NCBI GenBank assembly: GCA_014763895.1
Contig: JACXUM010000004.1
Location: 21,005 to 85,004 of the forward strand
DNA: 64,000 nucleotides
Direction of reading: 5' to 3'
DNA from: Campylobacterales bacterium
GTDB taxonomy: Bacteria; Campylobacterota; Campylobacteria; Campylobacterales; Sulfurovaceae
The notes below the pieces were generated by a model. That model did not search any database, had not been told where the DNA came from, and saw only the letters and a program-made list of their open reading frames with translations. Position numbers and translations under genes: made by a program. The stretch's first letter is position 1. Every line of letters starts with the position of its first letter. This document shows, piece after piece, positions 18,000-27,682 of the stretch.

Positions 18000-18818
18000 T
18001 TAAACTTTTCTTAAAGCATTATACACTTTTTTCAATACATAAACCGGAAACAATCTTGGAACAGCTCTTAAAAAAAGATTTCTACGATATTCATACATCG
18101 ATAGAAACCCCCGTTCCCATACTGTTTTTTGAAAATTCCACTCATTTTGAAAGTAATTCCATCCCTGTCTACGCAGTATCATAGTGCGACCTGTTCTGGC
18201 ATTGACCAAGATCTCATTAATATTGGCAAACCTATAACCTTTTTGCAGTAAACGTATCCATAAAAAGTAGTCTTCAAATCCGTTCATCGGTACATAATTG
18301 CCTACAGACTTTACTGCACTTTTTCTGAACATCACTGTCATATGGTTAATCGGGTTTCGATATTTGGCATAGGATACGATATCCTCATGCCTCTGAGGAG
18401 GTTTTCTTTCTCCGCTAGATCGGACGGGATCATCTTCAAATTCGGAAATCCATGTGCCGAGTATATCAATGTCAGGATGATTCGACAGATAATCAATCTG
18501 TTTTTCAAAACGATCTGGCATCGCGATGTCATCCCCATCCATTCTTGCTATCCACTCATATCGACAGGCATCAACCCCCTTTGCTAATGCCGTACCCAAT
18601 CCGACATTTTTTTCCAAAGCCAGGACAATATAAGGAATCTGGGAAGCATCAGCATGTCGGACTATCACCTCATCCAGCCCGTTCGTTAAAGGGCCGTCTT
18701 TTACAAGGACAATCTCATCAGCTTTCACTGTTTGATTTTCTATACTGCTTAATGCTTCTTCCAAAAAAGAGGGCTTTTCTTTATAATAAACAGAAATTAG
18801 AACAGAAAATTTCATCAC
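18000..18818 (-). CDS. Family 2 glycosyltransferase
   Basis: A 272-residue GT-A-fold transferase. It starts FSVLISVYYKEKPSFLEEAL, has a nucleotide-binding block VLVKDGP and the metal-binding MDGDD near residue 94. It lacks membrane helices, so it probably acts on lipid-linked intermediates at the cytoplasmic face. Sugar donor and acceptor are unknown. It abuts the GT14 gene (stop 18819) and precedes pglB. Confidence 0.9.
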   Translation of the reverse strand: MMKFSVLISVYYKEKPSFLEEALSSIENQTVKADEIVLVKDGPLTNGLDEVIVRHADASQIPYIVLALEKNVGLGTALAKGVDACRYEWIARMDGDDIAMPDRFEKQIDYLSNHPDIDILGTWISEFEDDPVRSSGERKPPQRHEDIVSYAKYRNPINHMTVMFRKSAVKSVGNYVPMNGFEDYFLWIRLLQKGYRFANINEILVNARTGRTMILRRQGWNYFQNEWNFQKTVWERGFLSMYEYRRNLFLRAVPRLFPVYVLKKVYNALRKV

Positions 18819-19676
18819 TTACCTACTTTTCTTTGATAATTCTATCACTAAATCTTCACTAACCTTACGTGCAAAAAGAATATCGGGCACACTGTTAAGC
18901 CGTTGAAGTGCTTGTTTGGAAAGATAGTTCGGACTATTTTTGCCCTTCTCCCACTCCATATAATATAAATTATTATTGATCACATTTTTTTTGAACTCAG
19001 AATTCAACAATACAACCTGAAAAAAGTGTTCATCCCCGCATACGCTGTACCTAAATTGATCTAAAAAATCTTGATGATTATCAATATAATTTAAAATATA
19101 CTCCATTGCTTCAATCGACAAATTAAACCAGGAAGACCCTTTGTAAAGAGCAAATTTTTTTAATATCTTCCTCTCTGGCAAGATTTTTTGCTGAAGTTCT
19201 CTTATGATTTTTTGAAGAATACGTATCACGATATTTCGATTGTGAATATTTTCTGAAAAAAAGTTATATCTTAAAATCCGCCATCTAAAATCTCTGATAT
19301 CTTCATACGCTATAAACTCTTTATCCCTGTTTTTTTCAAAAAAAGTGTTCATAAAACTTGAAGATTTGACAGGAAAATCCTCACCTGACATCAGCTGAAT
19401 CCGATCAAAGCGTATATTGCTGCAATGTACATTTCTCATTAGCAATAATGTTGCTTCAACTTGAGAAAACCCGCTCCAATTGACGATCACTCTATCTTCA
19501 ATGATATGAACCTGTTGATGATTTGCATACTTCCTCCGTAAAGCTTGATACAAATCTTCATTTTTTTTATCTACGTGAATAAAACCATGGTGTTTATCAT
19601 TATTTAACAAGCATGAAATCAACGATTTGATCTGCTCACTATTTTTATAAACCTGGATCAAATAAGCAATGGTCAT
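18819..19676 (-). CDS. GT14-like (core-2/I-branching) glycosyltransferase
   Basis: A 285-residue protein resembling bacterial members of the beta-1,6-N-acetylglucosaminyltransferase family. It begins IAYLIQVYKN with FIHVDKK near 33. The middle has RIQLMSGEDFPVKS near 92-105, and GSSWFNLS near 174 matches the family's acceptor region. Bacterial homologues add HexNAc-type or other sugars in surface glycans. Substrates here are unknown. Its start overlaps the stop of the upstream GT4 gene by 4 bp. Confidence 0.8.
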   Translation of the reverse strand: MTIAYLIQVYKNSEQIKSLISCLLNNDKHHGFIHVDKKNEDLYQALRRKYANHQQVHIIEDRVIVNWSGFSQVEATLLLMRNVHCSNIRFDRIQLMSGEDFPVKSSSFMNTFFEKNRDKEFIAYEDIRDFRWRILRYNFFSENIHNRNIVIRILQKIIRELQQKILPERKILKKFALYKGSSWFNLSIEAMEYILNYIDNHQDFLDQFRYSVCGDEHFFQVVLLNSEFKKNVINNNLYYMEWEKGKNSPNYLSKQALQRLNSVPDILFARKVSEDLVIELSKKSR

Positions 19677-20716
19677 TTGCTACCGTCTTTAATGATTCTG
19701 CTATAAAGCATCAGATAATGATCTGCCATCACGGCAGAGGTATACGTGTTATTAAATTTTTGAAATATTTTTTCACCGTAACTATCTTTTTTTTCATTGA
19801 TTGCTTCTATTGCCGAACAGAGATCATTGATATTTTCCAATTCAAAGTATATGACCTCTTCCTTGCTAAACAACTCTTGAAAAATAGGAATATTGGAACA
19901 TACAACCGGTTTTTTTTGTCTTGCGATCTCCTGCAGTGCCAAAGAAAAACCTTCAGAACGTGACGGAACTACAAAGAGGTCCATAGCATCGATAAACAGT
20001 GCAATGTTTTTTTGAAAACCCGTAAAAAAAACCCTCTCTTCAACTCCGTATTCTTTGGCCAATTGTTTTAAATTCTCAACCTGCTGTCCTGTCCCGGCTA
20101 TGTAAAAAGAATAGTTCTTTAAGTATTTCAAAGCTTGCACTACCTGGTCAAACCCTTTTCTTTTTGTAATATCACCCGACCCGATAACGCCTATTTTGAT
20201 CAGGTTGTCTTTGTCGAATTGTTTTTCATGAACCAATATATCAACATCTGAAGGTATACCGTTATAGACATAGTCCAACTTTTTGTTTTTCCAAAACTTT
20301 TGGTAATACTTTACCGCATCTTTTGATAAAGTAACTATTTGATCATGTTTTGAAGTTACGATATTCCAAACTTTTTCCAACAAAAATGCTTTCATCGGAT
20401 TATATGCATATTTAAAATCTTCTTTCACATAATTATGAAGCGTAGTAACCGTCTTTGCTTTATGAATCGATTTACGATGCCACCAGACATATGCATCAGG
20501 CACAACACCATGAGAGTGGATGATGTCGTAAGCATCAAAATCTATTTTTTCAAAAAAACCGATTCGATTTGCTTTGACAGGAAATTCTATGCTTTTGATA
20601 TCTTTAAAATAAAAAACATCCACATCATGTTTTTTCTTCAGCTCACGGCACAGATACTTAACCACATTAACAGGGCCGCTTTGTGCGATATAGGGTACCA
20701 GATATGCTATTTTCAT
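19673..20716 (-). CDS. Family 4 glycosyltransferase
   Basis: A 347-residue GT-B retaining transferase. The N-terminal half begins KIAYLVPYIAQSGPVNVVKYL. The C-terminal half has IGVIGSGDITKRKGFDQV (donor domain start) and the E-x7-E region PSRSEGFSLALQEIARQKKPV. It overlaps both neighbours by 4 bp, so it is co-translated with them. Donor and acceptor are unknown. Confidence 0.9.
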   Translation of the reverse strand: MKIAYLVPYIAQSGPVNVVKYLCRELKKKHDVDVFYFKDIKSIEFPVKANRIGFFEKIDFDAYDIIHSHGVVPDAYVWWHRKSIHKAKTVTTLHNYVKEDFKYAYNPMKAFLLEKVWNIVTSKHDQIVTLSKDAVKYYQKFWKNKKLDYVYNGIPSDVDILVHEKQFDKDNLIKIGVIGSGDITKRKGFDQVVQALKYLKNYSFYIAGTGQQVENLKQLAKEYGVEERVFFTGFQKNIALFIDAMDLFVVPSRSEGFSLALQEIARQKKPVVCSNIPIFQELFSKEEVIYFELENINDLCSAIEAINEKKDSYGEKIFQKFNNTYTSAVMADHYLMLYSRIIKDGSK

Positions 20717-21753
20717 TTTGCTCTGCTTTGAATAAAATATTTTAAGGTAACAATACGGTATCTAACTGACTTTAACATTGTTTGCAGCTGTGCTGTCCTT
20801 TTGATACCGAATAACCAAAATAATAAATCATACAATACCGTTTTTTTGGGATATCGATATCCCAAAATACCCAATTTTTCTTTTATCTTTTGCAATGTAT
20901 CGGCCGCCTCTTGATCCAGAGGATATAATTGTATCAAAGCTCTTGTAAAAACTGTTTTCAATGCCGGCATAAAATCCTGTTTACATTGTTTCACATGCTG
21001 TACATAGAGTTCTATGCTTCTGATGTAGGAAAGTGATGCACGCTGTGAGATTTCTTTTGACAAGCTGCCAGGTGTATCTGTTCGATAATACGAAATACTC
21101 TTGGGCACAAAAATGATGTTTTTGCTTGCTAGAATTACCCTGGCAAAAAACTCTCCATCATCATTATTGCTCAAGGCTTCATTCCATCCTCCCGAGGCTT
21201 CAATTAATGATCGATGCATCAGATACCCAAGCGGGGGAATAGCCTCGGCATTTAACCACATCATATATAAAAACTCGCATGGATCAAACTGTTTTTGACG
21301 GTAAATTTCCATATCCCTTTCTAAAATATTTTTTTTATCTTTATAAAAATACTCACATTTCCCAAAACACAATGTAGCTGTTTCCTCTTCCAACATGTTT
21401 TGCATTTGTACCATGATTTTATCTTCATGCAAACAATCATCCGCATCAATATACTGGATATACTCCCCTTTTGCATAGGCAAAAGCTTTGTTTCTGGCTG
21501 CTGATGCTCCACTGTTTTGTTGTGAATATACTTTGATATGCCGATGCAATGTTTCATACTCTCTCGCTATTGCAAGACTGTTATCGGTTGAACCATCATC
21601 GATGATAATAACTTCAAGGTTCTTATAAGTTTGGCAAATAATGGAATCTAAACACTCCGAAATATATCGATTTGCATTATAAAGAGGTATCAAAACGGAT
21701 ACTAACGGCAAATGGGCTGAAGACAGATTCATTTTTTTCTGCCTTCTATCCAA
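20713..21753 (-). CDS. Family 2 glycosyltransferase
   Basis: A 346-residue GT2 with the standard N-terminal core: VSVLIPLYNANRYISECL, IIIDDGSTDNS and the metal motif DADD near residue 106. A C-terminal helical extension of about 110 residues may bind membrane or partners. The start overlaps the upstream GT2 gene by 25 bp. Confidence 0.9.
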   Translation of the reverse strand: MDRRQKKMNLSSAHLPLVSVLIPLYNANRYISECLDSIICQTYKNLEVIIIDDGSTDNSLAIAREYETLHRHIKVYSQQNSGASAARNKAFAYAKGEYIQYIDADDCLHEDKIMVQMQNMLEEETATLCFGKCEYFYKDKKNILERDMEIYRQKQFDPCEFLYMMWLNAEAIPPLGYLMHRSLIEASGGWNEALSNNDDGEFFARVILASKNIIFVPKSISYYRTDTPGSLSKEISQRASLSYIRSIELYVQHVKQCKQDFMPALKTVFTRALIQLYPLDQEAADTLQKIKEKLGILGYRYPKKTVLYDLLFWLFGIKRTAQLQTMLKSVRYRIVTLKYFIQSRAK

Positions 21754-22670
21754 TGTTTTATTTTGACAAGAGTCTTTGTAAAATGGGATATGATAGGTTT
21801 ATCGGTTTCCAAGATGAACCCGTATACCGCTTGCGGAAACCCAAAATGATCATACTGGAGCATAAACCTCTCTTTATCATGACTTTGTATTTCCGAGATC
21901 CCTTCTGCCCTAAAATTTGAAAGCGCTTTATCAAGCTGTATATAGGGGATTTCATCTTTTATAAGTTTGATAATGAAATCATAATCTGAGACTATCCTAT
22001 ATTTTGTTTCAAAAGAATACTTTCTTAAATAATATGTCTTTACAAATAAAGATTGATGTCCTATCGGACTATGTTTCTTATATCTTCGGATATCGGCTTT
22101 TCGTAAAGCTATCTGTTGCTCATTCTTAAAAATGTTAGTATTGCCAAAAATATATCCTGGCTTATCTTTGTTGATATGGGGGACGATACTCTCAATGGTA
22201 TCTTGATCATACCAGTCATCCGCATTTAAAAAACCGGTATAATCTCCTGTTGAAAGACTTATCCCTTTATTCATGGCATCATAGATGCCTTCGTCTTTCT
22301 CGCTCACCCAATAGTCGATCTGATCTTCATATTTTTTGATAATCTCAAGAGTCTCATCAGTAGAGCCGCCGTCGATAATGATATATTCGACATTGTCATA
22401 GTCCTGACTTATCACACTTTGTATGGTTTGTTCTAAATGTTTTTCACCATTAAAAACAACGGTTATGATACTTATTAAGGGTTTGTTCTCAAAAGATCTT
22501 TTAAAATATCCTTTTGTTCTCAGCCCACCTTCGCCTTTTCGTCCACTGCTCTTAGGTAGGAATAGTACAGAATCAAATTGATCAGTTGGTTTATTTTCTA
22601 ATATAGGTTTTTCTTGGATCAACATTTTAGTTGTACTGAATCTATGATCCAAACATATCACATCATCCAT
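21729..22670 (-). CDS. Family 2 glycosyltransferase, WcaA-like
   Basis: A 313-residue GT2. Roughly 60 residues precede the catalytic core, which begins PLISIITVVFNGEKHLEQTI and contains IIIDGGSTDETLEII, SEKDEGIYDAMNKGI and NADDWY. This order is typical of the colanic-acid-type GT2 subgroup. An internal start near the core cannot be excluded. It overlaps the upstream GT4 gene by 8 bp. Confidence 0.88.
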   Translation of the reverse strand: MDDVICLDHRFSTTKMLIQEKPILENKPTDQFDSVLFLPKSSGRKGEGGLRTKGYFKRSFENKPLISIITVVFNGEKHLEQTIQSVISQDYDNVEYIIIDGGSTDETLEIIKKYEDQIDYWVSEKDEGIYDAMNKGISLSTGDYTGFLNADDWYDQDTIESIVPHINKDKPGYIFGNTNIFKNEQQIALRKADIRRYKKHSPIGHQSLFVKTYYLRKYSFETKYRIVSDYDFIIKLIKDEIPYIQLDKALSNFRAEGISEIQSHDKERFMLQYDHFGFPQAVYGFILETDKPIISHFTKTLVKIKHWIEGRKK

Positions 22671-23901
22671 TCAATACATCCTTATACAGTTCGATATATT
22701 TTTGAGCTACTATCTGACTGTCAAACTCTTTTAACACCTTTTCTCGTGCCTTTTGACAAAGCTCTTCATAAGCCGGATGATTCAATATCCACTCTATCCC
22801 TTTTGCCAAGTCATCAGTATCATACGGTTTTGCCAAATATCCATTGATCCTATCTTCTATCATATCCCTATTGCCGCCAATGTCAAATCCAGTTACAGGA
22901 GTCCCACATGCCAAACTTTCCATGATGGCATTTGACAAATTCTCCTGTAAACTCGGTACGACCATCACGTCAACCGCACTATATAAAGTGACCAAACTTA
23001 TATCATCATGCAGATGTCCCAGGTAATGTGTCTTAAATCCAAAATCAAACGGTTCTTTTGGTTCACTACTTCCAAATACCACAAATTCAATATTTTGATC
23101 ATTTAATGTGAACAATGCTTCACTTAGTTCTTTAAACCCTTTTCTAGGATCACCGGTTGCACTTATAGCGCCAAAGAGCACTAACTTTTTATCCTGTGAC
23201 AGATTCCAAAGTTCTCTTGCTTTTTGCTTGTCAAACGGTTTAAACAATCCTGTATCGATAGGATTTGGCAAATTAATATGCTTTTTATCTTTAAGAAGTG
23301 TGCTGTTTTGTGAACATTCATTAAGCCATCTGCTCAATCCCACAATCGTCATATCTGTTTTTCGTGCGAACGTTTTTTGCTTTCTGCCAAACACTTTACG
23401 ACTCAGATCATTTTCTGTATCACTTTGCAGGACTTTACAGTTTCCACAATTTTGCCTATAGCCGCCACACTCTTCATCATAATGACATCCTCCCGTAAAA
23501 GCCCACATATCATGAAGAGACCAAACGATAGAAGCTTTGATACGAGCGATATCTTCTACGCTCATCATCCCGCCACATATCCAGTGTAGATGAACGATAT
23601 CGGGGTTTATCTCGTTAATTTTATCGACTATACCACTAAAAGGCAACCAAGAAGGACTAAATAGTGTTTTGGTTCGTTCTTTGTAAAATCTCAACGGCAA
23701 ACTATCTAATGTAGGACGAAGTTTACCCAAAGCCTTTTCGATCTTTGTCTTCGGATCAATCACCGTATAGTCATCGCTACTTTTACTTTGTACCAACATC
23801 TGGCTATCTACACCTTGTGAGAGTAATGCTTGATGCAACCGATATGCAGCTCTTGCAGCACCACCGTTAATATCTGATGTGTTTACTATTAGGATTTTCA
23901 T
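22663..23901 (-). CDS. Family 4 glycosyltransferase, WcaC-like
   Basis: A 412-residue GT-B transferase starting with the subgroup signature NTSDINGGAARAAYRLHQAL. It has HLHWICGG and SLHDMWAFTGGCHYD in the N-terminal domain, with a cysteine-rich patch (CGGYRQNCGNC). The donor domain contains FGAISATGDPRKGF and the ESLACGTPVTGFDIGG nucleotide-binding region. It overlaps the pyruvyltransferase-like gene by 4 bp. Confidence 0.9.
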   Translation of the reverse strand: MKILIVNTSDINGGAARAAYRLHQALLSQGVDSQMLVQSKSSDDYTVIDPKTKIEKALGKLRPTLDSLPLRFYKERTKTLFSPSWLPFSGIVDKINEINPDIVHLHWICGGMMSVEDIARIKASIVWSLHDMWAFTGGCHYDEECGGYRQNCGNCKVLQSDTENDLSRKVFGRKQKTFARKTDMTIVGLSRWLNECSQNSTLLKDKKHINLPNPIDTGLFKPFDKQKARELWNLSQDKKLVLFGAISATGDPRKGFKELSEALFTLNDQNIEFVVFGSSEPKEPFDFGFKTHYLGHLHDDISLVTLYSAVDVMVVPSLQENLSNAIMESLACGTPVTGFDIGGNRDMIEDRINGYLAKPYDTDDLAKGIEWILNHPAYEELCQKAREKVLKEFDSQIVAQKYIELYKDVLNG

Positions 23902-25049
23902 TTTTTAGCTTCTTCAAGTTTTTCAACATATATATTCAAATGATTAGTTACCTCATCAGCATCCAGTTCAAACTTTGCATTCTCATTTTGAAGTATTTCT
24001 GTGTCAATTTTATCTTCTTGCAAAGATATATATCTGCTTGCATAAAAACCGACTTTATCTATATCTTTCAAAAATCCGTAGATTTTTCCTTTTTTTGGCT
24101 CTGTATAATCAAGTACATAGTTTTTCCCGCTTGCGATAGTTTGAAGTACAACTGAGTGAAATCTCATACCTATATTAAAATAAGCATTTTGATACACCTC
24201 TATTGTTTCTTTAAGAGTTAAATTTGCATTTTGAACTTTTATATTTTTTAAATTTAAATCCATAGCTATACTATTTAAAAACACTCTATCATCATTGCCT
24301 ACGTAAAAATAGTGCATAGGTATCAGTCGTATCTCTCTATCTGAATATTTAACTGCTACATCTTCGATAAACTTTTTCAACTCTTCATTGATATTTTTAA
24401 AATCTTTTTGCTTATTGTATTCAAGTGGGAACTCTCTTAAATTGATAGCGATATAGTCTTGTTGTGTAAGAGTGTTTTTTTTATTAAACTCCAAAGTACA
24501 TTCAACAGCAGGGTCATAACTTGTATTTACAAGACTTTCATCAAAGTACTTATTAAACTCTTTGTAAATCTCTTGCAGATTCTCTTTTGACTTGCTATCT
24601 CTTAAAATCACAATATCACTATTTTGGGCTATTTCTAAAACTGATTTACGGTATTTTTTTTGAAAAAGCGGTCCTATTCCACAACCTAAAAGTGCCGTTT
24701 TTTTACCTAATTTTCTTGCTTTTTTAAAAGCATACTCCACCATAAAAAGTTCACTCAAATCCATCAAAGGGCCACCACCCATAGCCACCAAATCCGACTC
24801 TTTTATGGCAAGTTCGAGTTCCCTGGAGTCTTTGGAATTAAAAATTTCTATTTTAAAGTCTGTAGCAGTTATCTCTTTATAAAAACTATAGTCTTCATTG
24901 ATGGTTCTTTCACTAAAAAATGGATACAAACTTCCAAGCTTTATCTCAAATTCTCCATACACTTTTGCAAAAAAAGAGAAAAGCCCAGCTAATATTGCTC
25001 TATCGCCTATCGTTTCAGTTCCATACCATCCAATGATTGTTATTTTCAT
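23898..25049 (-). CDS. Polysaccharide pyruvyl transferase-family protein
   Basis: A 383-residue protein of the CsaB/WcaK-type fold. It begins ITIIGWYGTETIGDRAIL and has AMGGGPLMDLSELF, LLGCGIGPLF and NIGMRFHSVV, which are the conserved blocks. The family transfers pyruvate from phosphoenolpyruvate to sugars as acidic ketals, but some members have other activities. The gene is noticeably AT-rich (15 G+C in 60 bases at 24181-24240). It shares one base with the radical SAM gene, which suggests the two were acquired and act together. Confidence 0.85.
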   Translation of the reverse strand: MKITIIGWYGTETIGDRAILAGLFSFFAKVYGEFEIKLGSLYPFFSERTINEDYSFYKEITATDFKIEIFNSKDSRELELAIKESDLVAMGGGPLMDLSELFMVEYAFKKARKLGKKTALLGCGIGPLFQKKYRKSVLEIAQNSDIVILRDSKSKENLQEIYKEFNKYFDESLVNTSYDPAVECTLEFNKKNTLTQQDYIAINLREFPLEYNKQKDFKNINEELKKFIEDVAVKYSDREIRLIPMHYFYVGNDDRVFLNSIAMDLNLKNIKVQNANLTLKETIEVYQNAYFNIGMRFHSVVLQTIASGKNYVLDYTEPKKGKIYGFLKDIDKVGFYASRYISLQEDKIDTEILQNENAKFELDADEVTNHLNIYVEKLEEAKK

Positions 25050-26203
25050 TACATAAACCTCAATTTCAACTGATACAACTTCATAGCAAATCTGTCTTTA
25101 AAAATATCACTCAAAAATTTCAATACATTTTTAAATTCTGGCTGTCCGTTGTAATCATGAATACATCCGTCGCAACTATTTTTAATAATACTTTTTCGAT
25201 ACTCAATGTTTTTATCATCAAAAAATATCTTTTCACCTTTTTCTTTTCGCAAGCTCCCAATACTATCACTTGCGACTGCACAATAATAAAGTTCTCCTCT
25301 GCTATCAAGAGTAATGCCCTCATCTTTCCATGCACATCCAAGCATTCTTTTTGGATTTTTTGAGTTAAGCCATGAGAAAATAGCGTAGTATTTAAATCTA
25401 TTTGCTAAATCTTTTGCTTGTGACATTTGATAATGAAAAAACTCTTTTGCACTTTGTCTAAGTGGGCTGTAAATTACCGAGTATTGATCTCTTAGCTTAT
25501 CACTTTCTATTCTCTTATTATCTATACCCAAACGATACTTGATATTATATTTTTTGCTTTTTGCATATGTGTCAAGTTCGACAAGATAGTCAATATTTTG
25601 CTTAACAATCGTACATCCGATGTCATAACTGTCGCAATACTTTGACTGGTTTTTAATGATTTCATCGATAGTAGAGGTGGTTTTTTCAAAAACATTTGGC
25701 TTGCCTCTGACAGTATTATGCACTTCACCAACTCCATCAAGGGATATAGCCACATGAAAACTTACACCTTTTTCACAACACATTTTATATATTGCTTCAA
25801 GTGATTTCAATAATGGCCTTTGACTAAATCCATGAGAGATAATATTAAGTGATTTAATTTTAGGAAGGGATAAAATCTCTCTTGCATACTCTGGTAAATT
25901 TGGTATCAAAGAGGGTTCACCTCCATTTATGCCAACAGCTTCAACTTCTTTAAAAATATCATCATTCATAAACTTTGCAAATTCTTCTACGGTCGCTTCA
26001 CCGCTATGATCCATCTGCCAAATATTACACATCACACATCTAGCATTGCAGTTGTATGTGATAGGAAGCTGTATTACTTTTGGATACTTCTTTTTACTTC
26101 CATCTATAGGGGGGAAAGAGGATGTTTGTAAAAACCGTAGTGCTTTTGCTAATAAAAAAAGTTTTTTGTTTTTTTTAATAAGCTGAATTAGTTGTTGTTT
26201 CAT
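25049..26203 (-). CDS. Radical SAM protein of the glycan locus
   Basis: A 384-residue radical SAM enzyme with the cluster motif CNARCVMC (Cys52, Cys56, Cys59). The GINGGEPSL block follows near 95. A C-terminal SPASM-like cysteine region includes GCAWKDEG, ELYYC and SCDGC, so a second Fe-S cluster is likely. The substrate is unknown. In this position it may modify a sugar, a lipid-linked glycan or a peptide. It is AT-rich like its neighbour, and its start directly abuts the wzx stop. Confidence 0.88.
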   Translation of the reverse strand: MKQQLIQLIKKNKKLFLLAKALRFLQTSSFPPIDGSKKKYPKVIQLPITYNCNARCVMCNIWQMDHSGEATVEEFAKFMNDDIFKEVEAVGINGGEPSLIPNLPEYAREILSLPKIKSLNIISHGFSQRPLLKSLEAIYKMCCEKGVSFHVAISLDGVGEVHNTVRGKPNVFEKTTSTIDEIIKNQSKYCDSYDIGCTIVKQNIDYLVELDTYAKSKKYNIKYRLGIDNKRIESDKLRDQYSVIYSPLRQSAKEFFHYQMSQAKDLANRFKYYAIFSWLNSKNPKRMLGCAWKDEGITLDSRGELYYCAVASDSIGSLRKEKGEKIFFDDKNIEYRKSIIKNSCDGCIHDYNGQPEFKNVLKFLSDIFKDRFAMKLYQLKLRFM

Positions 26204-27505
26204 TTAATTCCTCATAAGAAGTAGTGATTTTGTTTTAAGATAGAATATTTGTCTAGTTGAAGATGAAAATAAATCATATAAGTAAAAAGCTGCTATATAA
26301 GCTATTAATGAAGCATAGGCGGCTCCAATTATTCCATACTTTGGTATAAAATACAAATTTAATAAAATGTTAATTATCATCCCAAATAAATTTCTATAAA
26401 AATTTAACATAGTTTTATTTTCACTAATAAGCCATCTCCCGCTAGATACACCTAAGTAAACAAATATAGCAGAAAAAATATGTATTGCTAGAATTGATGA
26501 AGCAGCAATAAATTCTTGACCATATAAAAACGATATAATATAATCAGATAGAAAATACACTGCTATAGATAATGAATATGAAATTATAATTAAAAATAAA
26601 AATAAATTTTGAATTCTTTTGTAATAAAACTCTTCAGAAACTTTTTTTGCATTGACTATAGCAGGAAATAGTGAATTGCAAATAAGTACACCTATACCAA
26701 ACCAAACTTCACTTAGTTTTACTGCAGCTGCATAATATCCAACTTGAGTACTGTCAAACATTTCTTTGATCATGACTTGATCGATTTTCATATATATGGA
26801 GTTTATCACTCCTGCAATAATCAAAGGTGCAGAATCTTTTAAAAGTTTTTTCGCTAAGAAAATATTAAACTTCCAGTTTTTAAGTAATTGTGACTGTTTG
26901 AAATAAAAATAAATAAATCCACATGTCAAAACAAAGCTATCAAATAACACCACTAACGCAAAAGCTATAAGCGGCGCTTCGTAGAGTATCAGAGCGATTT
27001 TGACTACAGAACTGGCAAAAAGACTGATGATGTTGGCAAATACAACATAGCGGCTTAGCACTTTGCTTTGGAAGTAAAAGTCGATGACATTAAAACTTTG
27101 AAATACTGTCGCTGATGCAATAATGAAGACTAGTATATTTGTGTAGTGGTCATTGGATGTAAAGTTTATAGCTATAGCCAAAATAAGCAGCACTGCAAAA
27201 GCACCTATGAGCTTGAGCCAAAAGGCTGTTCCGATAAGCTCATCTCTCCTGCTCTCATCTTTAACTAGCTCTCGCACCACGATGCCATCAAGACCAAGCG
27301 TAGCGATAGCGGTAAACAACCCCACAAAGCTCTGCACATAAGACAAAAGTCCAAACTGCTCCGGGCCAAGGTATCTTGCCACCCATATCCCGACAAAAAG
27401 CCCTACAACCATGCGCAGGATCTTCTCACCAAAAAGCCAAGAGGTATTTTTGAAGTATTTCATGAACCCCTGATGATTTTTGAGAGATATTAGTTTTTTG
27501 ATCAT
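26204..27505 (-). CDS. wzx: Wzx-type oligosaccharide flippase (first copy)
   Basis: A 433-residue protein with about 12 to 14 membrane helices. It has the typical early segment NTSWLFGEKILRMVVGLFVG and ARYLGPEQFGLLSYVQSF. It should flip undecaprenyl-diphosphate-linked glycan to the periplasm. Most relatives start at the Met15 equivalent (27463), where AGGGG lies just upstream, so the true start may be there. Composition changes inside the gene. The 5' part has 27 G+C in 60 bases at 27301-27360, and the 3' part has 13 in 60 at 26521-26580. This suggests a recombination junction. Confidence 0.9.
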   Translation of the reverse strand: MIKKLISLKNHQGFMKYFKNTSWLFGEKILRMVVGLFVGIWVARYLGPEQFGLLSYVQSFVGLFTAIATLGLDGIVVRELVKDESRRDELIGTAFWLKLIGAFAVLLILAIAINFTSNDHYTNILVFIIASATVFQSFNVIDFYFQSKVLSRYVVFANIISLFASSVVKIALILYEAPLIAFALVVLFDSFVLTCGFIYFYFKQSQLLKNWKFNIFLAKKLLKDSAPLIIAGVINSIYMKIDQVMIKEMFDSTQVGYYAAAVKLSEVWFGIGVLICNSLFPAIVNAKKVSEEFYYKRIQNLFLFLIIISYSLSIAVYFLSDYIISFLYGQEFIAASSILAIHIFSAIFVYLGVSSGRWLISENKTMLNFYRNLFGMIINILLNLYFIPKYGIIGAAYASLIAYIAAFYLYDLFSSSTRQIFYLKTKSLLLMRN

Positions 27506-27512
27506 TTGCTTT

Positions 27513-27656
27513 CTATATACCTTCGCAGATGCTCTTTATCTCATCTGTGTGCATTCCTGACTTACGGTTTCTAAGATATTTTATATCGTTGTTTATTATA
27601 GCGTTTAAATATACAATCGGCGTTAATTTCCGCGACATATCGCCTTTTGGCTTCAT
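27513..27656 (-). CDS. Candidate 47-residue small protein in the glycan run
   Basis: A short ORF in the only real gap of the 26-kb gene run. It encodes 47 residues, beginning MKPKGDMSRKL and ending KSICEGI. It has an AAGGG ribosome site 5 nt before its ATG, begins 26 nt after the GT4 stop and ends 7 nt before the annotated wzx start. I do not recognise the product. It could be a real small protein or the tail of a decayed gene left by recombination at the nearby composition shift. Confidence 0.4.
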   Translation of the reverse strand: MKPKGDMSRKLTPIVYLNAIINNDIKYLRNRKSGMHTDEIKSICEGI

Positions 27657-27682
27657 TCTAGCCCTTATACAAGTTTGCCTTT

